Below are positions 21,965 through 32,033 of a stretch of DNA of 64,000 nt, one piece after another. The stretch is taken from the NCBI GenBank assembly GCA_017354895.1, contig CP071493.1:496001-560000 (forward strand). Direction: 5' to 3'. The position numbers and the translations under genes are program-made. The notes beneath the pieces are model-generated. The model saw only the letters and a list, made by a program, of their open reading frames with translations, had not been told where the DNA came from and ran no database searches. This stretch comes from Podospora comata (lineage: Eukaryota; Ascomycota; Sordariomycetes; Sordariales; Podosporaceae). Positions within the stretch are counted from its first letter, which is position 1. The number at the start of each line of letters is the position of its first letter.

Positions 21965-23920
21965 ATGGACTTTTCCTCCTCCCAAACCCCACCCTCCTAC
22001 CAACCTACTCTCAGAAGACCCGCCTCACAAATCTTATCCTACGACCACGACCTCCCAGAAACCCTACCCGCCACCCACAACACCCTCACACCAGCTGAAC
22101 CCCCCCAAGAGGAGGAATGGCGCGACCTCTCCACCTCCTCCATCGCCTCCCTCTCCTCGGACGAGCTTAACGAGCGCAGACCAAACAGGTGGAAGGGTAA
22201 CCCATCCACCTGGCGCACCTGGACCAACAACGAGAGAAAGACCTGGGAGTCGATTGAGAATGTGAGGAAGGGGAATCTAAGCGCGCATTTGTATAACGCT
22301 TTTGCTTTGAAGAAGGGTGTGAGGAAAGGGCCCGAGGAAACTTTCTCCTGTGTTGAAGAAGGGAAAGATAACCGGGGGTGGAATGTAGGGAGGGGGTGGA
22401 CTGCTTGGCCTTTGGGGGTGGAAGAGGTTCCTGGGGATGGGTTGTTGGATTTAGAAGCTGAGGATGGGAATCAGGAGTTTACTTTCAGGAGGAAGGAGGA
22501 GGAGGGGGATAGGTGGCCGGGGAGGAATTTGGAGAAAGTGGTTTCGGCTACTGTGTTGAGGTTGGCGAAGGAGAGGTTTTATAGGAGGGTGAAGGAGTGG
22601 GAAGGCAAGGGGAAGGGGAATGGGGAAGATGAGGAGGAGGGCCAGGAGAAGGGGGATGTGATGCAGTCGATCGAACAGGGTGATGATGATGAGGGTGGGG
22701 TAGGGGATGAGGAAGATGAAGTGTCGGGCATGGAAACAGGCTACGATACTGCTGCCGGGGAGACAGATGCAACCGGGGCGGGTTTTACAAAAGGAGGAAG
22801 GAAACGAAGGATGTCATCAATAGCAAAAGCCGAGCAGACATTCACGCCAGTCATGTCGGCGGATGATGAGCGAAACTATGCGTTAGTGCGGCCTGCAGCC
22901 AGGAGGATCATGGAGCAGTTGGATAAGACGCTTACGGTAATGCACTATGCAAGAGCTGCTGCTGTAAGTGGTATGTATGGAGGTGATAGTGATGAGGACG
23001 AAGACTCAGAGGAAGACGAAGACGGAGAGTCTCGCAAGAATCTGATGGACGTTGATGGGAAGCCAGTACTGAGCAAGCCACGAGGTCGATCAAGAGGAAG
23101 AAGTCGCTCCAGAGCAGGCAGTTCGCCGAGGAAATTGAGGTTCAGGTCAAGTTCAAGATCAAGTTCGAGCGATTCTTCCGGCAGCAACGTGTCGACCAAG
23201 ATCTCACGAATCGGGTTGCTAAACTGGCGGGATGTTCTTGGTGCAGCTGCTCTCGCTGGCTTCTCACCAGAGGTTATTGCCAGGGCAACACAGCGCTGCT
23301 CTAATATTTTCAATGAAGAGATGGTGATGCATACCCTTCCCGAGCAAGCTGTTACCTCGGGCAAACCGGCCATTCAGACCGTACGATACCGACCAAATCT
23401 CACTGAACCTCAGAGTGCTCTATCGGAGGAGAACGACTCCGAAGACAATAAGCAACTCCTCGCTCACCACCTGATGATTAACCGCCAGTCTACTGTTGCT
23501 CTCACTGCAGAGCCTGCCGATAGTCCAGCACCAACGAAAAGAGCAAGCACACCGGCTGCCCGATCCCGAACAAGCAAGTCAGCTACACCTGGCGGTGGTG
23601 CTGGAGGGGCTCATCTTTGTCCATTCAACGATTGCCCTCGCGCTGTGGAAGGGTTTAACAGAAATACGAATCTCCAGAGGCACATCAAGCTTGTACACAA
23701 AGTCGAAGCCTCGGCAGCAGTGCGCACTACAGAGGAGGAGGAGGATAGCGAAGACCAGTTGGTAGGAGGTGTGCATACTGACGGGTTTTTGCAGCCTATT
23801 AAGATGAGGAAGGGTTGGAGAGGTGATGATGCTGGCAAACGCCAAAAGCGTGGAGCGAAACCTCGTTCAGGCGGTCGGGATACTGGAGATGAAGGTGAAG
23901 ATGATCGGGTTTCTCGTTAG
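21965..23920 (+). CDS. Rrn9-domain protein with C-terminal C2H2 zinc finger (RNA polymerase I factor-like)
   Basis: A single-exon gene of 651 residues. Residues about 70-117 match the fungal RRN9 domain: RRPNRWKGNPSTWRTWT, then a charged helix and GNLSAHLYNAFALKK. In yeast, Rrn9 is a subunit of the upstream activating factor of RNA polymerase I. A second conserved helical block, DDERNYALVRPAARRIMEQL, lies at about residues 300-320. Two acidic tracts and an RS-like Arg/Ser-rich stretch (about 370-410) follow. A C2H2 finger at 550-578 has the spacing C-x4-C-x12-H-x4-H (HLCPFNDCPR through RHIKLVH). The frame is open further upstream, but the conserved domain and the context CAAAATGG favour the ATG at 21965. 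Role in rDNA transcription is inferred from the domain. The finger suggests direct DNA binding. Confidence 0.82.
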   Translation: MDFSSSQTPPSYQPTLRRPASQILSYDHDLPETLPATHNTLTPAEPPQEEEWRDLSTSSIASLSSDELNERRPNRWKGNPSTWRTWTNNERKTWESIENVRKGNLSAHLYNAFALKKGVRKGPEETFSCVEEGKDNRGWNVGRGWTAWPLGVEEVPGDGLLDLEAEDGNQEFTFRRKEEEGDRWPGRNLEKVVSATVLRLAKERFYRRVKEWEGKGKGNGEDEEEGQEKGDVMQSIEQGDDDEGGVGDEEDEVSGMETGYDTAAGETDATGAGFTKGGRKRRMSSIAKAEQTFTPVMSADDERNYALVRPAARRIMEQLDKTLTVMHYARAAAVSGMYGGDSDEDEDSEEDEDGESRKNLMDVDGKPVLSKPRGRSRGRSRSRAGSSPRKLRFRSSSRSSSSDSSGSNVSTKISRIGLLNWRDVLGAAALAGFSPEVIARATQRCSNIFNEEMVMHTLPEQAVTSGKPAIQTVRYRPNLTEPQSALSEENDSEDNKQLLAHHLMINRQSTVALTAEPADSPAPTKRASTPAARSRTSKSATPGGGAGGAHLCPFNDCPRAVEGFNRNTNLQRHIKLVHKVEASAAVRTTEEEEDSEDQLVGGVHTDGFLQPIKMRKGWRGDDAGKRQKRGAKPRSGGRDTGDEGEDDRVSR

Positions 23921-24498
23921 GGATCTGCATAATTTACGGACAGGGCGGTATGTGCATGTACGGCACTTCGGTTTCGGTTTTGCTCCCACGCTCCTCCTAC
24001 CGTTTGACTGGGGATAAAGCTGAGCTGTCCAGTGTCAGCTTGGAATCGATAGCAAGAATCGGGCGATGCCATTGCAGAGCTGAACCAATCGGTTGGAATC
24101 CCAATTGACATTGACGTGGGTCTAGATCCGGCGCTATCAGAATTCGTTGTCTTCAGACTAAGACAGCGGCCCCCTGCTGTGATACCTATTCGGGAACAGG
24201 CCATTGGCTGTGGAAGTTGCGATATGGGATGCGGCTGGCTGAGAGATGCAAACCCCGTGAAAGTCCGTTGGGAGTAATAAAAGTCTAGAACTTGAGATCT
24301 AAAATGACCCCTTTCCTTCGTCTTTATGTGCTTTGGACAGCCACCTCATCAGGTCAGCACGGAAGTGACCATGCTGGTTGTTGGTTTGCCCATCCGAACT
24401 TCTGTCGGCAAGAGCACTCGATTGAGTGACTTCTAAACTTTGACTAAAATTTGCCTTTGGCTTCCTGTCACTCTTTTATCTGCATTGTGTTTTTCACC
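23921..24498. other. Intergenic, no gene seen
   Basis: 578 bp between two plus-strand genes. It should hold the 3' end of the Rrn9-domain transcript and the promoter of the DUF5672 gene. Nothing else is recognised. Confidence 0.5.
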
Positions 24499-25736
24499 AT
24501 GGCGTCGTTATTATCCAGGCCGGGCGGTGGCCCAAGAGCGGAGCTGATGCTCCTCGTGATGGTGGCCTGTATGCTTCTGGTGACCTATTCGTCCTTGCAA
24601 TCAGCACGATCAGAGGTTTGTTCGTTGGCGATTTCCTTAAGCGTCGTTCTTTTCTTTAACTCCCGTGCCAGGTCACTGACAGGATCCCACTGAAGGAGGA
24701 ATCGGTTCTCGAATCATTGACGAAAGTCGATGTGCAACAACATGTGGCCGTAACGACAAGCTCTAGCCGTATTGTTAGCACCACAACCACTGTCGCTACG
24801 ACATCCAACACTCCTTTACCAAACACCCCTTTACCAAACACCCCTTTACCAGAAGCGACACCAATTCAACTCGACCAAGAACCCCCGCTTGACTTCGACT
24901 CAAGTCTGGATGTCGCGCCCGAGAATGCTCTGGATAAGACCGACAGTCCACCAACAGACTTTGATGGCCTAGAGGAAGACTTCTCCATCCCACCAGTCGA
25001 TCCAGCAACCCCAAACAAAGTTTTCAAAGCAGTCCTCATCGAATCTTCACTCACCTCACCCGCTCTGGTTCCCGTCCTCATGCACTTCTCCTCCGTCCTT
25101 CCCACCCACTGGTCCTTGGTGATCTTCACCTCCCCAAACAACTTTACCGTTCCCCAATCGCCAGCCTTCCGCAACCTCTTGTCCTCCAGACGACTAGACA
25201 TTCGCTTCCTGCCCAAGAATGTCACCTTTACCAATAGCGCCTCGGTCTCCAGGTTTCTCGCGTCTTCCAACGGCTGGTTGTGGAACGAGCTGACTGATGC
25301 CGAGCGAGTCTTGTTCTTCCAGCTCGACAGCATCATCTGCGCCAACTCCATCGCCACCATTGACGACTTTGTGAAGTGGGATTATGTAGGGGCGCCGATT
25401 AATAGCACGTATGGTGAAGGGTACAATGGGGGGTTGTCAATCAGAAACCCGAGGTTGTTTTTGGAGGTGGTGAGGGAAGGGAATTACACCAGTGGGTTTG
25501 AGGATCAGTGGTTTTATAAAAAGTTGAAGGAGAGGAGGGCACAGGGGGATTATAGGGTTAGGTTGCCGGGGGTGGAGGAGGCGAAGAGGTTTGCGGTTGA
25601 GACGCTTTGGGGGGATAGGCCGCTGGGGTATCACCAGCCGCAGAGGTGGTGGAAGGGGAAGGCTGGGGAGAGGATGGGGGAGATTGAGGAGTGGTGTCCT
25701 GAGGTTGGGATGCTGATTGGGAGGAGGGCGAAGTAA
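24499..25736 (+). CDS. DUF5672 family type II membrane protein, putative glycosyltransferase
   Basis: Two exons (24499-24615 and 24672-25736) joined across a 56-nt intron (GTTTGT donor, CCAG acceptor) encode 393 residues. A short N-terminal tail is followed by one hydrophobic segment at about residues 15-32 (AELMLLVMVACMLLVTYSS), a signal anchor typical of Golgi enzymes. A Thr/Pro/Ser-rich stalk follows, with three copies of a five-residue repeat (PLPNT type) encoded by a 15-bp tandem repeat. The C-terminal 250 residues match fungal DUF5672: HWSLVIFTSPNNF, FFQLDSIICANS, the GAPINSTYGEGYNGGLSIRN block and WGDRPLGYHQPQRWW. The LDS motif sits where glycosyltransferases carry DxD-like metal ligands. 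The enzyme activity and substrate are not known to me. A Golgi location is inferred. Confidence 0.85.
24813..24857 (+). repeat. 15-bp tandem repeat, three copies, inside the DUF5672 gene
   Basis: The unit CCTTTACCAAACACC occurs at 24813-24827 and 24828-24842, with a diverged third copy at 24843-24857. It encodes the Pro/Thr stalk and keeps the frame, so copy-number change would alter stalk length only. Confidence 0.85.
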
Positions 25737-26172
25737 AGTTCTTGAGAAGGGATTTCTTTGGTGCAGATAGATAAAAGCATGGAGGGATACGCAAGACAGC
25801 TTCTGGGGGGAAGAGCATATCATTCATTTTGTTTTGAGGCTGATGCTGATGGTTGGCACACAACGCATGGGTGGCTTGGTGGTTGGGGATGACGGTTAGG
25901 CACTTGCCTTGTAATAAAGATAATGGAGTAGAAGAATAAGTTGGTCAGAAACCCAACTACAAAAATTGACCCTCAATCTGTCGTTGTGATGGTGTGCTCA
26001 CGTTGCATTTGAGCCGCAATTCTCTATCATATGTAAGGGAGCCAAGCTGACAGTTAGGGAAGGTTTCGGCCGATTTATACCGACATCGCCGACCCGCTCT
26101 CGAAAAATCTCCAAACCACCACTTTTTCCCCGACCAGGCCGCCATGACGTGACGTTGCGACGGAGGGGAACA
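25737..26172. other. Intergenic, no gene seen
   Basis: 436 bp holding the 3' end of the DUF5672 gene and the promoter and leader of the Ile-tRNA synthetase gene. Nothing else is recognised. Confidence 0.5.
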
Positions 26173-29100
26173 ATGTCCAAATCCTGGCAGTCCACGCTAC
26201 GGCTGCCCAAGTCAAGTTTCCCGTAAGGATCTTCTGTATGCCCACCGTTTCCCCCCCAAAATCAATTTGCTCAGTTTTTCGTCTTGCCATTCAGAAACCG
26301 GCCGCGACTCCACGAACGGAAGCAGTACATCCTGCGATGCACCGATGATTTTTACGAGTGGCAGGCGGCCAATCGCCCTGCCGACAACGAGTTCCTCCTT
26401 CACGACGGGCCCCCCTACGCCAATGGCGAGCTTCACGCTGGCCACGCGCTGAACAAGATCCTCAAGGACATGATTAACCGGGTCAAGGTCCAGCAAGGTG
26501 CGCTTGACGCTGCTTGGGAATACCCCGCCATGCGACACGTTACTGACCGGTTGTGGGTGGGGTGTAAACTACAGGTCGCCGCGTCAAGTACGTACCAGGA
26601 TGGGACTGCCATGGTCTCCCGATCGAGATGAAGGTTGTCGAGGCTGCCGAGGGCGGTAAGAAGATGTCGCCGGGGGGTATCCGAAAAGCTGCCCGCAAGC
26701 TCGCCTCCTCGACAGTCAAGGCCCAGATGAACAGCTTCAAGTCGTATGCCGTTATGGCCGACTGGGAAAATAAGTGGACGACGATGGACACCGAGTTTGA
26801 GATCAGGCAGCTGCGGCTGTTCCAGAAGATGGCTCGGAAGGGGCTCATCTACCGGAAACATAAACCTGTGTATTGGTCGCCGTCATCGGCTACTGCGCTG
26901 GCTGAGGCTGAGCTGGAGTACAATGAGGCCCATGTGTCAAAGTCGGCGTGGGTTAGATTACCCATTGTCAGTGGGTGGCAGGAGGTGATTTCTGGGCTGG
27001 AGGGGGTGGATAAGGATGTAAAGCTCTATGCGGTGATCTGGACGACGACACCTTGGACGCTTCCTGCAAATCAGGCGATCGCGGTGCGCGATGATATGAC
27101 TTACTCTATCGTCAGGTTTGCCGATTACGAGGGGCTTCACCTTGTAAGCATACCGGAGGGAAGCGCAGGTGGAGATCTCCCCGAGATATCCGAAGTGCTG
27201 GGCAAGGTCCAGGGCTCTGAGCTGACGAGGTTGAGGTATCTCAACCCTCTTCTGGATGATTTGACTGCTCTGGAAGGCCGTCCCATCATCCATGCCCCCT
27301 TCGTGAGAGGCGATTCAGGAACGGGTATGGTGCACTGTGCCCCAGGTCATGGTTTTGACGATTACCTGGCCTGCGAAGCTCTGGGAATCCCAGCAGTTTC
27401 ACACGTGGACAATGAGGGTCGCTTCACCGATAAGGCTTACCCCAGGAACCCTGATTTACTCGGGGGAATTCCCGTCCTGGAAGGCGGTAGTGACGCCGTG
27501 TTGGACTTGCTTGGCAACGAAAATGGGTACATTCTCAAGGTCAAATATTACAAGCACAAGTACCCATATGACTGGCGGACGAAGAAGCCCATCATCATCC
27601 GCGCCACAGCTCAGTGGTTTGCCGATGTGGGGAGCATCAAGGAGCAAGCCCTGGCTGCGCTTGAGGAGGTGCGTTTTGTGCCCGAGACTGGAAAGAACAG
27701 ACTCGAAGCTTTTGTCAAGGGCCGGAGCGAATGGTGTATTTCGCGTCAACGATCCTGGGGTGTGCCCATCCCGGCTCTGTATGATGCGAATGGCAATGCG
27801 GTCGTGACTGATGAGAGCATTGACCACATCATCTCTGTGATCAGGGAAAGGAAGATTGATGCCTGGTGGTTTGATGATGCCCATGACCCTGCGTGGTTAC
27901 CGGAGTCACTGCGCGATCGGGCGGCTGAGTTCCGCCGTGGTCAAGACACCATGGACGTCTGGTTTGACAGTGGTAGCAGCTGGACCCAGACGGACAAGCA
28001 AGCTGATGTGTACCTCGAGGGTAGTGATCAACATCGCGGGTGGTTCCAGTCGTCTCTTCTGACCCGGGTTGCTGCCATGGTCGCTCAGGACGCTCCAGGA
28101 GGGTCATCAACTACCAATACTCTTGGTCTTTCACCTTTCAAAACACTCATCACTCACGGATTTACACTGGATAAGGACGGTAAGAAGATGTCCAAGTCTC
28201 TCGGGAACATCATCTCTGCCAATGAGGTTATGGACGGCTCGCTTCTTTTTGAGCCACCCCAGCCTGGTCAACCACAAGGCAGAAAGAACCGCGAACCAGA
28301 AGCGCTGGGCCCGGATGCTCTGCGCCTTTGGATTGCAACCAGTGACTACACAGGCGATATCATTCTAGGCAAGCCAGTTCTCCGGACTGTCCATCAAGTC
28401 CTGCTCAAGTACCGCACCATCATCAAGATGTTCACCGGAAGCATGCAGCCTGATGCCCGCACAGCCCCCTTAACAGTGGCCGATCACATTGCGTTGATCC
28501 AGCTCAAGGACGTCATGCAAGAAGTCGGCAAGTACTACGACAACTACGAGTTCAACAAGGCGCAAGCGGCCCTCAGCCGCTGGGTTGTCAATGACGTGTC
28601 GGCTTTTTACCTGGAGACACTCAAGGACAGGCTATACTGCGGTGACTCTGGCGGCGTTTTGGAGCCCATCTTCAACGGCCTGTTGAGAATGCTGGCGCCC
28701 GTCACGCCCGTGCTTGTCGAAGAGGCATGGGAGTACCGCCCTCAGTGGATGAAGGATGATGCTTCTCTTGTTCACCCTCTCAAGCAGCTTTATGACGCCC
28801 CGCTTATTGAACCTGTTAGACTTAGCTACGATGAGAAGACCATCCGGGAGAGCATCCCTGCTATTATGGCTGCGCATGGCGCCATCAAGGCTGCTTCGGA
28901 GCGGGCGAGATTGGACAAGGTGCTCGGCTCGTCGCTGGGGTGCTCGGTTGTGTTGGTGTCTCATGCTGAGGGTGGGTTGGCTGTTTTGGAACGGTTCAAG
29001 GATGAGCTGGATGCCATTTTTGTGGTTTCGGCGGTGGATATTGTTCAGTCTAACGGAGGCGAGACGCCCAAGGAGGTTGAGGGGGCGGAGTGGAAGTATA

Positions 29101-29270
29101 GTGAGGTGTTTGAGGTCGGTGGGAAGGCTCATACGGCGTATGTTCTGCCTCCGAAGCAGCATAAATGTCCCCGGTGCTGGAGGTATGTTGCGCCGGTGGA
29201 GGATGCGCTTTGCGGGAGGTGTGGGGAGGTTGTTGAGGCGCGGGCTGGTGAGGCTGCCAAAGAGGTGTAA
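26173..29270 (+). CDS. ISM1: Isoleucyl-tRNA synthetase, mitochondrial
   Basis: This class I aminoacyl-tRNA synthetase charges mitochondrial tRNA-Ile. Three exons (26173-26222, 26295-26497, 26575-29270) encode 982 residues. The two introns (72 and 77 nt) have GTAAGG and GTGCGC donors with CAG acceptors. The joined sequence gives [34 protein letters not shown] (HIGH motif as HAGH) and, across intron 2, [14 protein letters not shown]. The editing domain includes [17 protein letters not shown] and [23 protein letters not shown] and [12 protein letters not shown] (KMSKS motif) follow. The C-terminal zinc ribbon has CPRCW and CGRCGE pairs. These features and the bacterial-type layout identify the organellar enzyme rather than the cytosolic one. 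The 50-nt first exon is short but restores the family N-terminus exactly. Confidence 0.95.
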
Positions 29271-29593
29271 GTAGATGAAATACCCATTCTCTTGAAGAGC
29301 CACAGGAATTGTAAGATATGTACAATACATCACTTGACCGCACAACCCTGACTTTGTGAACGGGGAGCTCGAGCTTAGACCCCAGACTCGAGCTGCCGCC
29401 GGCAAATCGTCCCCATCGATAAGACCCTTGGCAGCCAATTGTGGGGCACAACTTTTTCTTATCGAACCTTTCTTCGACGCAGTTTCTCGAAAATTGTTTG
29501 CAGGCATTCACTTTTCAACAGCTTCGCGCGCGCAGACATTCCCAAGTGTTGCGACAGTACCACGTCGCCAATCGATTTAATTTACAGACAGTC
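29271..29593. other. Intergenic, ISM1 3' end and ROK1 promoter
   Basis: 323 bp between ISM1 and ROK1, both on the plus strand. The ROK1 frame is open upstream of its ATG, but that part lacks family similarity and is taken as leader. Nothing else is seen. Confidence 0.5.
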
Positions 29594-31885
29594 ATGGATA
29601 TCCTCAAAATCCTCTCCCGAGGCACAAAGCCAAACCCGAAAAACCAAACCGCAAAGGGTTCAGCCGCCGCAGTCGCAGCCACAGCAAAGCTCCCCTCCGC
29701 CGGCGCGGTCCCCCACCCGCAGCTCTTCAACGACCCGGTGTCTTCCTCCTCGAGGGGGAAGAAGAGGAAGAGGAAGAATAAGAGTGGTGATAAAGATGCT
29801 GAAGATGACGGGCCGGGAAACGACAACGAGGACGACCTAAGCGACGTCGACTTTTTCGCGCCGCCCAAGCCCAGGACTGACGCTGTTCAGCAACACAATG
29901 AAGAGGATGGAGAAGACCAAAAGAAAAAGAAGAACAAAAAGCGCAAGGTTAAGACGCTGGACGAGGACGAATGCAAGCAGATTTTGAGGTCGCACAGGTT
30001 AAAATTTACGTTGCTGTCCGAGTCGGTTGGTGGTGTTGCTGAGTTGGAGGCGCGGGCGGTAGAGGGGAAGAAGGAGAAGAACAAAAAGTCGAAGGAGAGG
30101 GGGGAGGAAGAGGGCAAGGAAAAGGGGCCCAAAAAGGGAAAACTTGCGCAACTCTGGCCCCAGCCTTTGACTGCGTTTGGGCAGCTGAAGTATGATTATG
30201 GGATCAATCAGACTTTGGCAGATAATATTACACGACAGGGGTTTAAAATCCCCACGGAAGTGCAGATGGGCGCGCTGCCGCTTTTGTTGCAGCCGGGGAC
30301 GGCGCTAGGGGATAAGGAGATGGAGAAGGGGGTGGACTTTTTGGCTGTTGCGCCGACGGGGAGCGGGAAGACGATTACGTTTTTGATTCCGGCTATTGAG
30401 GGGGTTTTGAAGGCTAGGGGGGAGGTGAATGAGGGGGAAGAGGTCAAGAATGAGCTGAGGGCGATTGTGGTTGCGCCTACGAGGGAGTTGGCGAGTCAGA
30501 TTGTGAATGAGGGGAGGAAGTTGGCTATTGGGACGGGGGTGAGGGTTGTGTTGATGAAGAGGGGGTTGAGATTGCAGGCAGAGGGTAGAGCGGAGAAGGC
30601 TGAGGAGGATAGTGACTCTGAGGATGAAGAGGAGAAGCCAGAGGAGGCAGAGCACGACCAGAACGAGGATGAGGAAGACAAGGAAGACAGTGACGAGGAG
30701 GATGGCGACGACAAGAGAAAAGATCAGAAAGAAAAACCTCTGGCGAGAGTCGATATCCTCGTTACCACCCCGAAAATCCTCCTCAACTTTCTGTCTGACG
30801 ACGGCAAGCTCACCAACTCCAAGAGAACCCTCCCCACAGTCCGAAGCCTCATCCTCGACGAAGCCGACGTCCTCCTCGACCCCATCTTCCGCAAGCAAAC
30901 CATGGCCATCTGGAAGTCTTGCGTTCACCCCGACGTAGCCCTGACCTGCTGGTCAGCAACAATGGCCTCTAACATCGAAGCCCTGGTGACAAAACACCTC
31001 TCCAAACGCGCCAAACACTTCAACATCTCCCGCCCTCTCATTCGTCTGGTAGTCGGCCTCAAAGACACCGCCGTTCCCAACGTAACCCACAAGCTGATTT
31101 ACACCGCCACCGAGCAAGGCAAGCTCCTGGCACTCCGACAACTCCTCCACCCAGCCTCCTCCTCCGACTCCGGCCCCCCATTGCGCCCCCCATTTATAGT
31201 GTTTACCCAAACCATTGACCGCGCCAAGGCCCTGCATAAAGAACTGCAATTCGACATCCCCCTCGAAGCGGGCGGGCAGGCCCGAATCGCAGTTCTTCAC
31301 TCCTCGCTGAGTGACCAGATCCGCTCCAAAATCATGACAAAGTTCCGGACGGGTGAAGTCTGGGTTTTGATCACGACCGACGTCCTCGCCCGGGGCGTGG
31401 ATTTTGCAGGTGTGAACGGTGTAGTCAACTATGACGTCCCTACTTCAGCGGCGGGGTATGTTCACCGTGCCGGGCGGACTGGTCGTGCTGGGAGGGAGGG
31501 TGGTGTAGCTGTTACTTTTTACACAAAGGAGGATATCCCGTTTGTGAAGTCGGTGGCGAACGTCATTGCTGCGAGTGAAAAGCAGGCTGGTAAGGCGGGC
31601 AGTGGGGAGGAGTCGGTCAAGAAGTGGCTTTTGGATGCGCTGCCCAAGGTTGCGAAGGAGGATAAGAGGAAGTTGAAGGTGAGGGGTGTCGAGGCGAGGA
31701 GGGCTGGAGGAAAAGAGGCGAGTATTACTACGCAGAGCAGCTGGGAGAGGAGGAAGGAGAATAATAAACGGCAGGCGATCGAGGCGAGTAAGAAGAGGAA
31801 GAGGATGGCGTTGCAGGCGGAGAAGCAAGGTGGTGGAAAGAGAAAGGATGATGATGGGGAGGAATGGGGTGGGTTGGATGATTAG
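29594..31885 (+). CDS. ROK1: ATP-dependent RNA helicase ROK1 (DEAD-box, 18S rRNA processing)
   Basis: Rok1 is a nucleolar DEAD-box helicase needed for early 18S rRNA processing in the small-subunit processome. This single-exon gene encodes 763 residues. The start MDILKILSRGTK matches the family's conserved first residues and fixes the ATG at 29594. A Lys-rich and acidic N-terminal tail follows, then the helicase core: GFKIPTEVQMGALPLLL (Q-motif region), APTGSGKT (motif I, about 253), APTRELASQ (Ia), LDEADVLLD (motif II, about 420), WSATM (motif III, about 452) and HRAGRTGRAGR (motif VI, about 624). Between Ia and II sits a long Glu/Asp insertion (about 335-375) that is larger than usual for yeast Rok1. 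The C-terminus is basic. It neighbours other ribosome-related genes, but with separate promoters. Confidence 0.95.
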   Translation: MDILKILSRGTKPNPKNQTAKGSAAAVAATAKLPSAGAVPHPQLFNDPVSSSSRGKKRKRKNKSGDKDAEDDGPGNDNEDDLSDVDFFAPPKPRTDAVQQHNEEDGEDQKKKKNKKRKVKTLDEDECKQILRSHRLKFTLLSESVGGVAELEARAVEGKKEKNKKSKERGEEEGKEKGPKKGKLAQLWPQPLTAFGQLKYDYGINQTLADNITRQGFKIPTEVQMGALPLLLQPGTALGDKEMEKGVDFLAVAPTGSGKTITFLIPAIEGVLKARGEVNEGEEVKNELRAIVVAPTRELASQIVNEGRKLAIGTGVRVVLMKRGLRLQAEGRAEKAEEDSDSEDEEEKPEEAEHDQNEDEEDKEDSDEEDGDDKRKDQKEKPLARVDILVTTPKILLNFLSDDGKLTNSKRTLPTVRSLILDEADVLLDPIFRKQTMAIWKSCVHPDVALTCWSATMASNIEALVTKHLSKRAKHFNISRPLIRLVVGLKDTAVPNVTHKLIYTATEQGKLLALRQLLHPASSSDSGPPLRPPFIVFTQTIDRAKALHKELQFDIPLEAGGQARIAVLHSSLSDQIRSKIMTKFRTGEVWVLITTDVLARGVDFAGVNGVVNYDVPTSAAGYVHRAGRTGRAGREGGVAVTFYTKEDIPFVKSVANVIAASEKQAGKAGSGEESVKKWLLDALPKVAKEDKRKLKVRGVEARRAGGKEASITTQSSWERRKENNKRQAIEASKKRKRMALQAEKQGGGKRKDDDGEEWGGLDD

Positions 31886-32033
31886 TTCGTTGTTGGTACC
31901 GGATGTAAATACCCTTTTGTTGTAGAATTATCAAAACGGACGCGCTGATTGTAGAGAATTAATCTGTGTACTGTTCAAAGCCTATCCATATCTACACCCC
32001 AAAACTACCCCTAAACTACCCCTTATTCAACTG

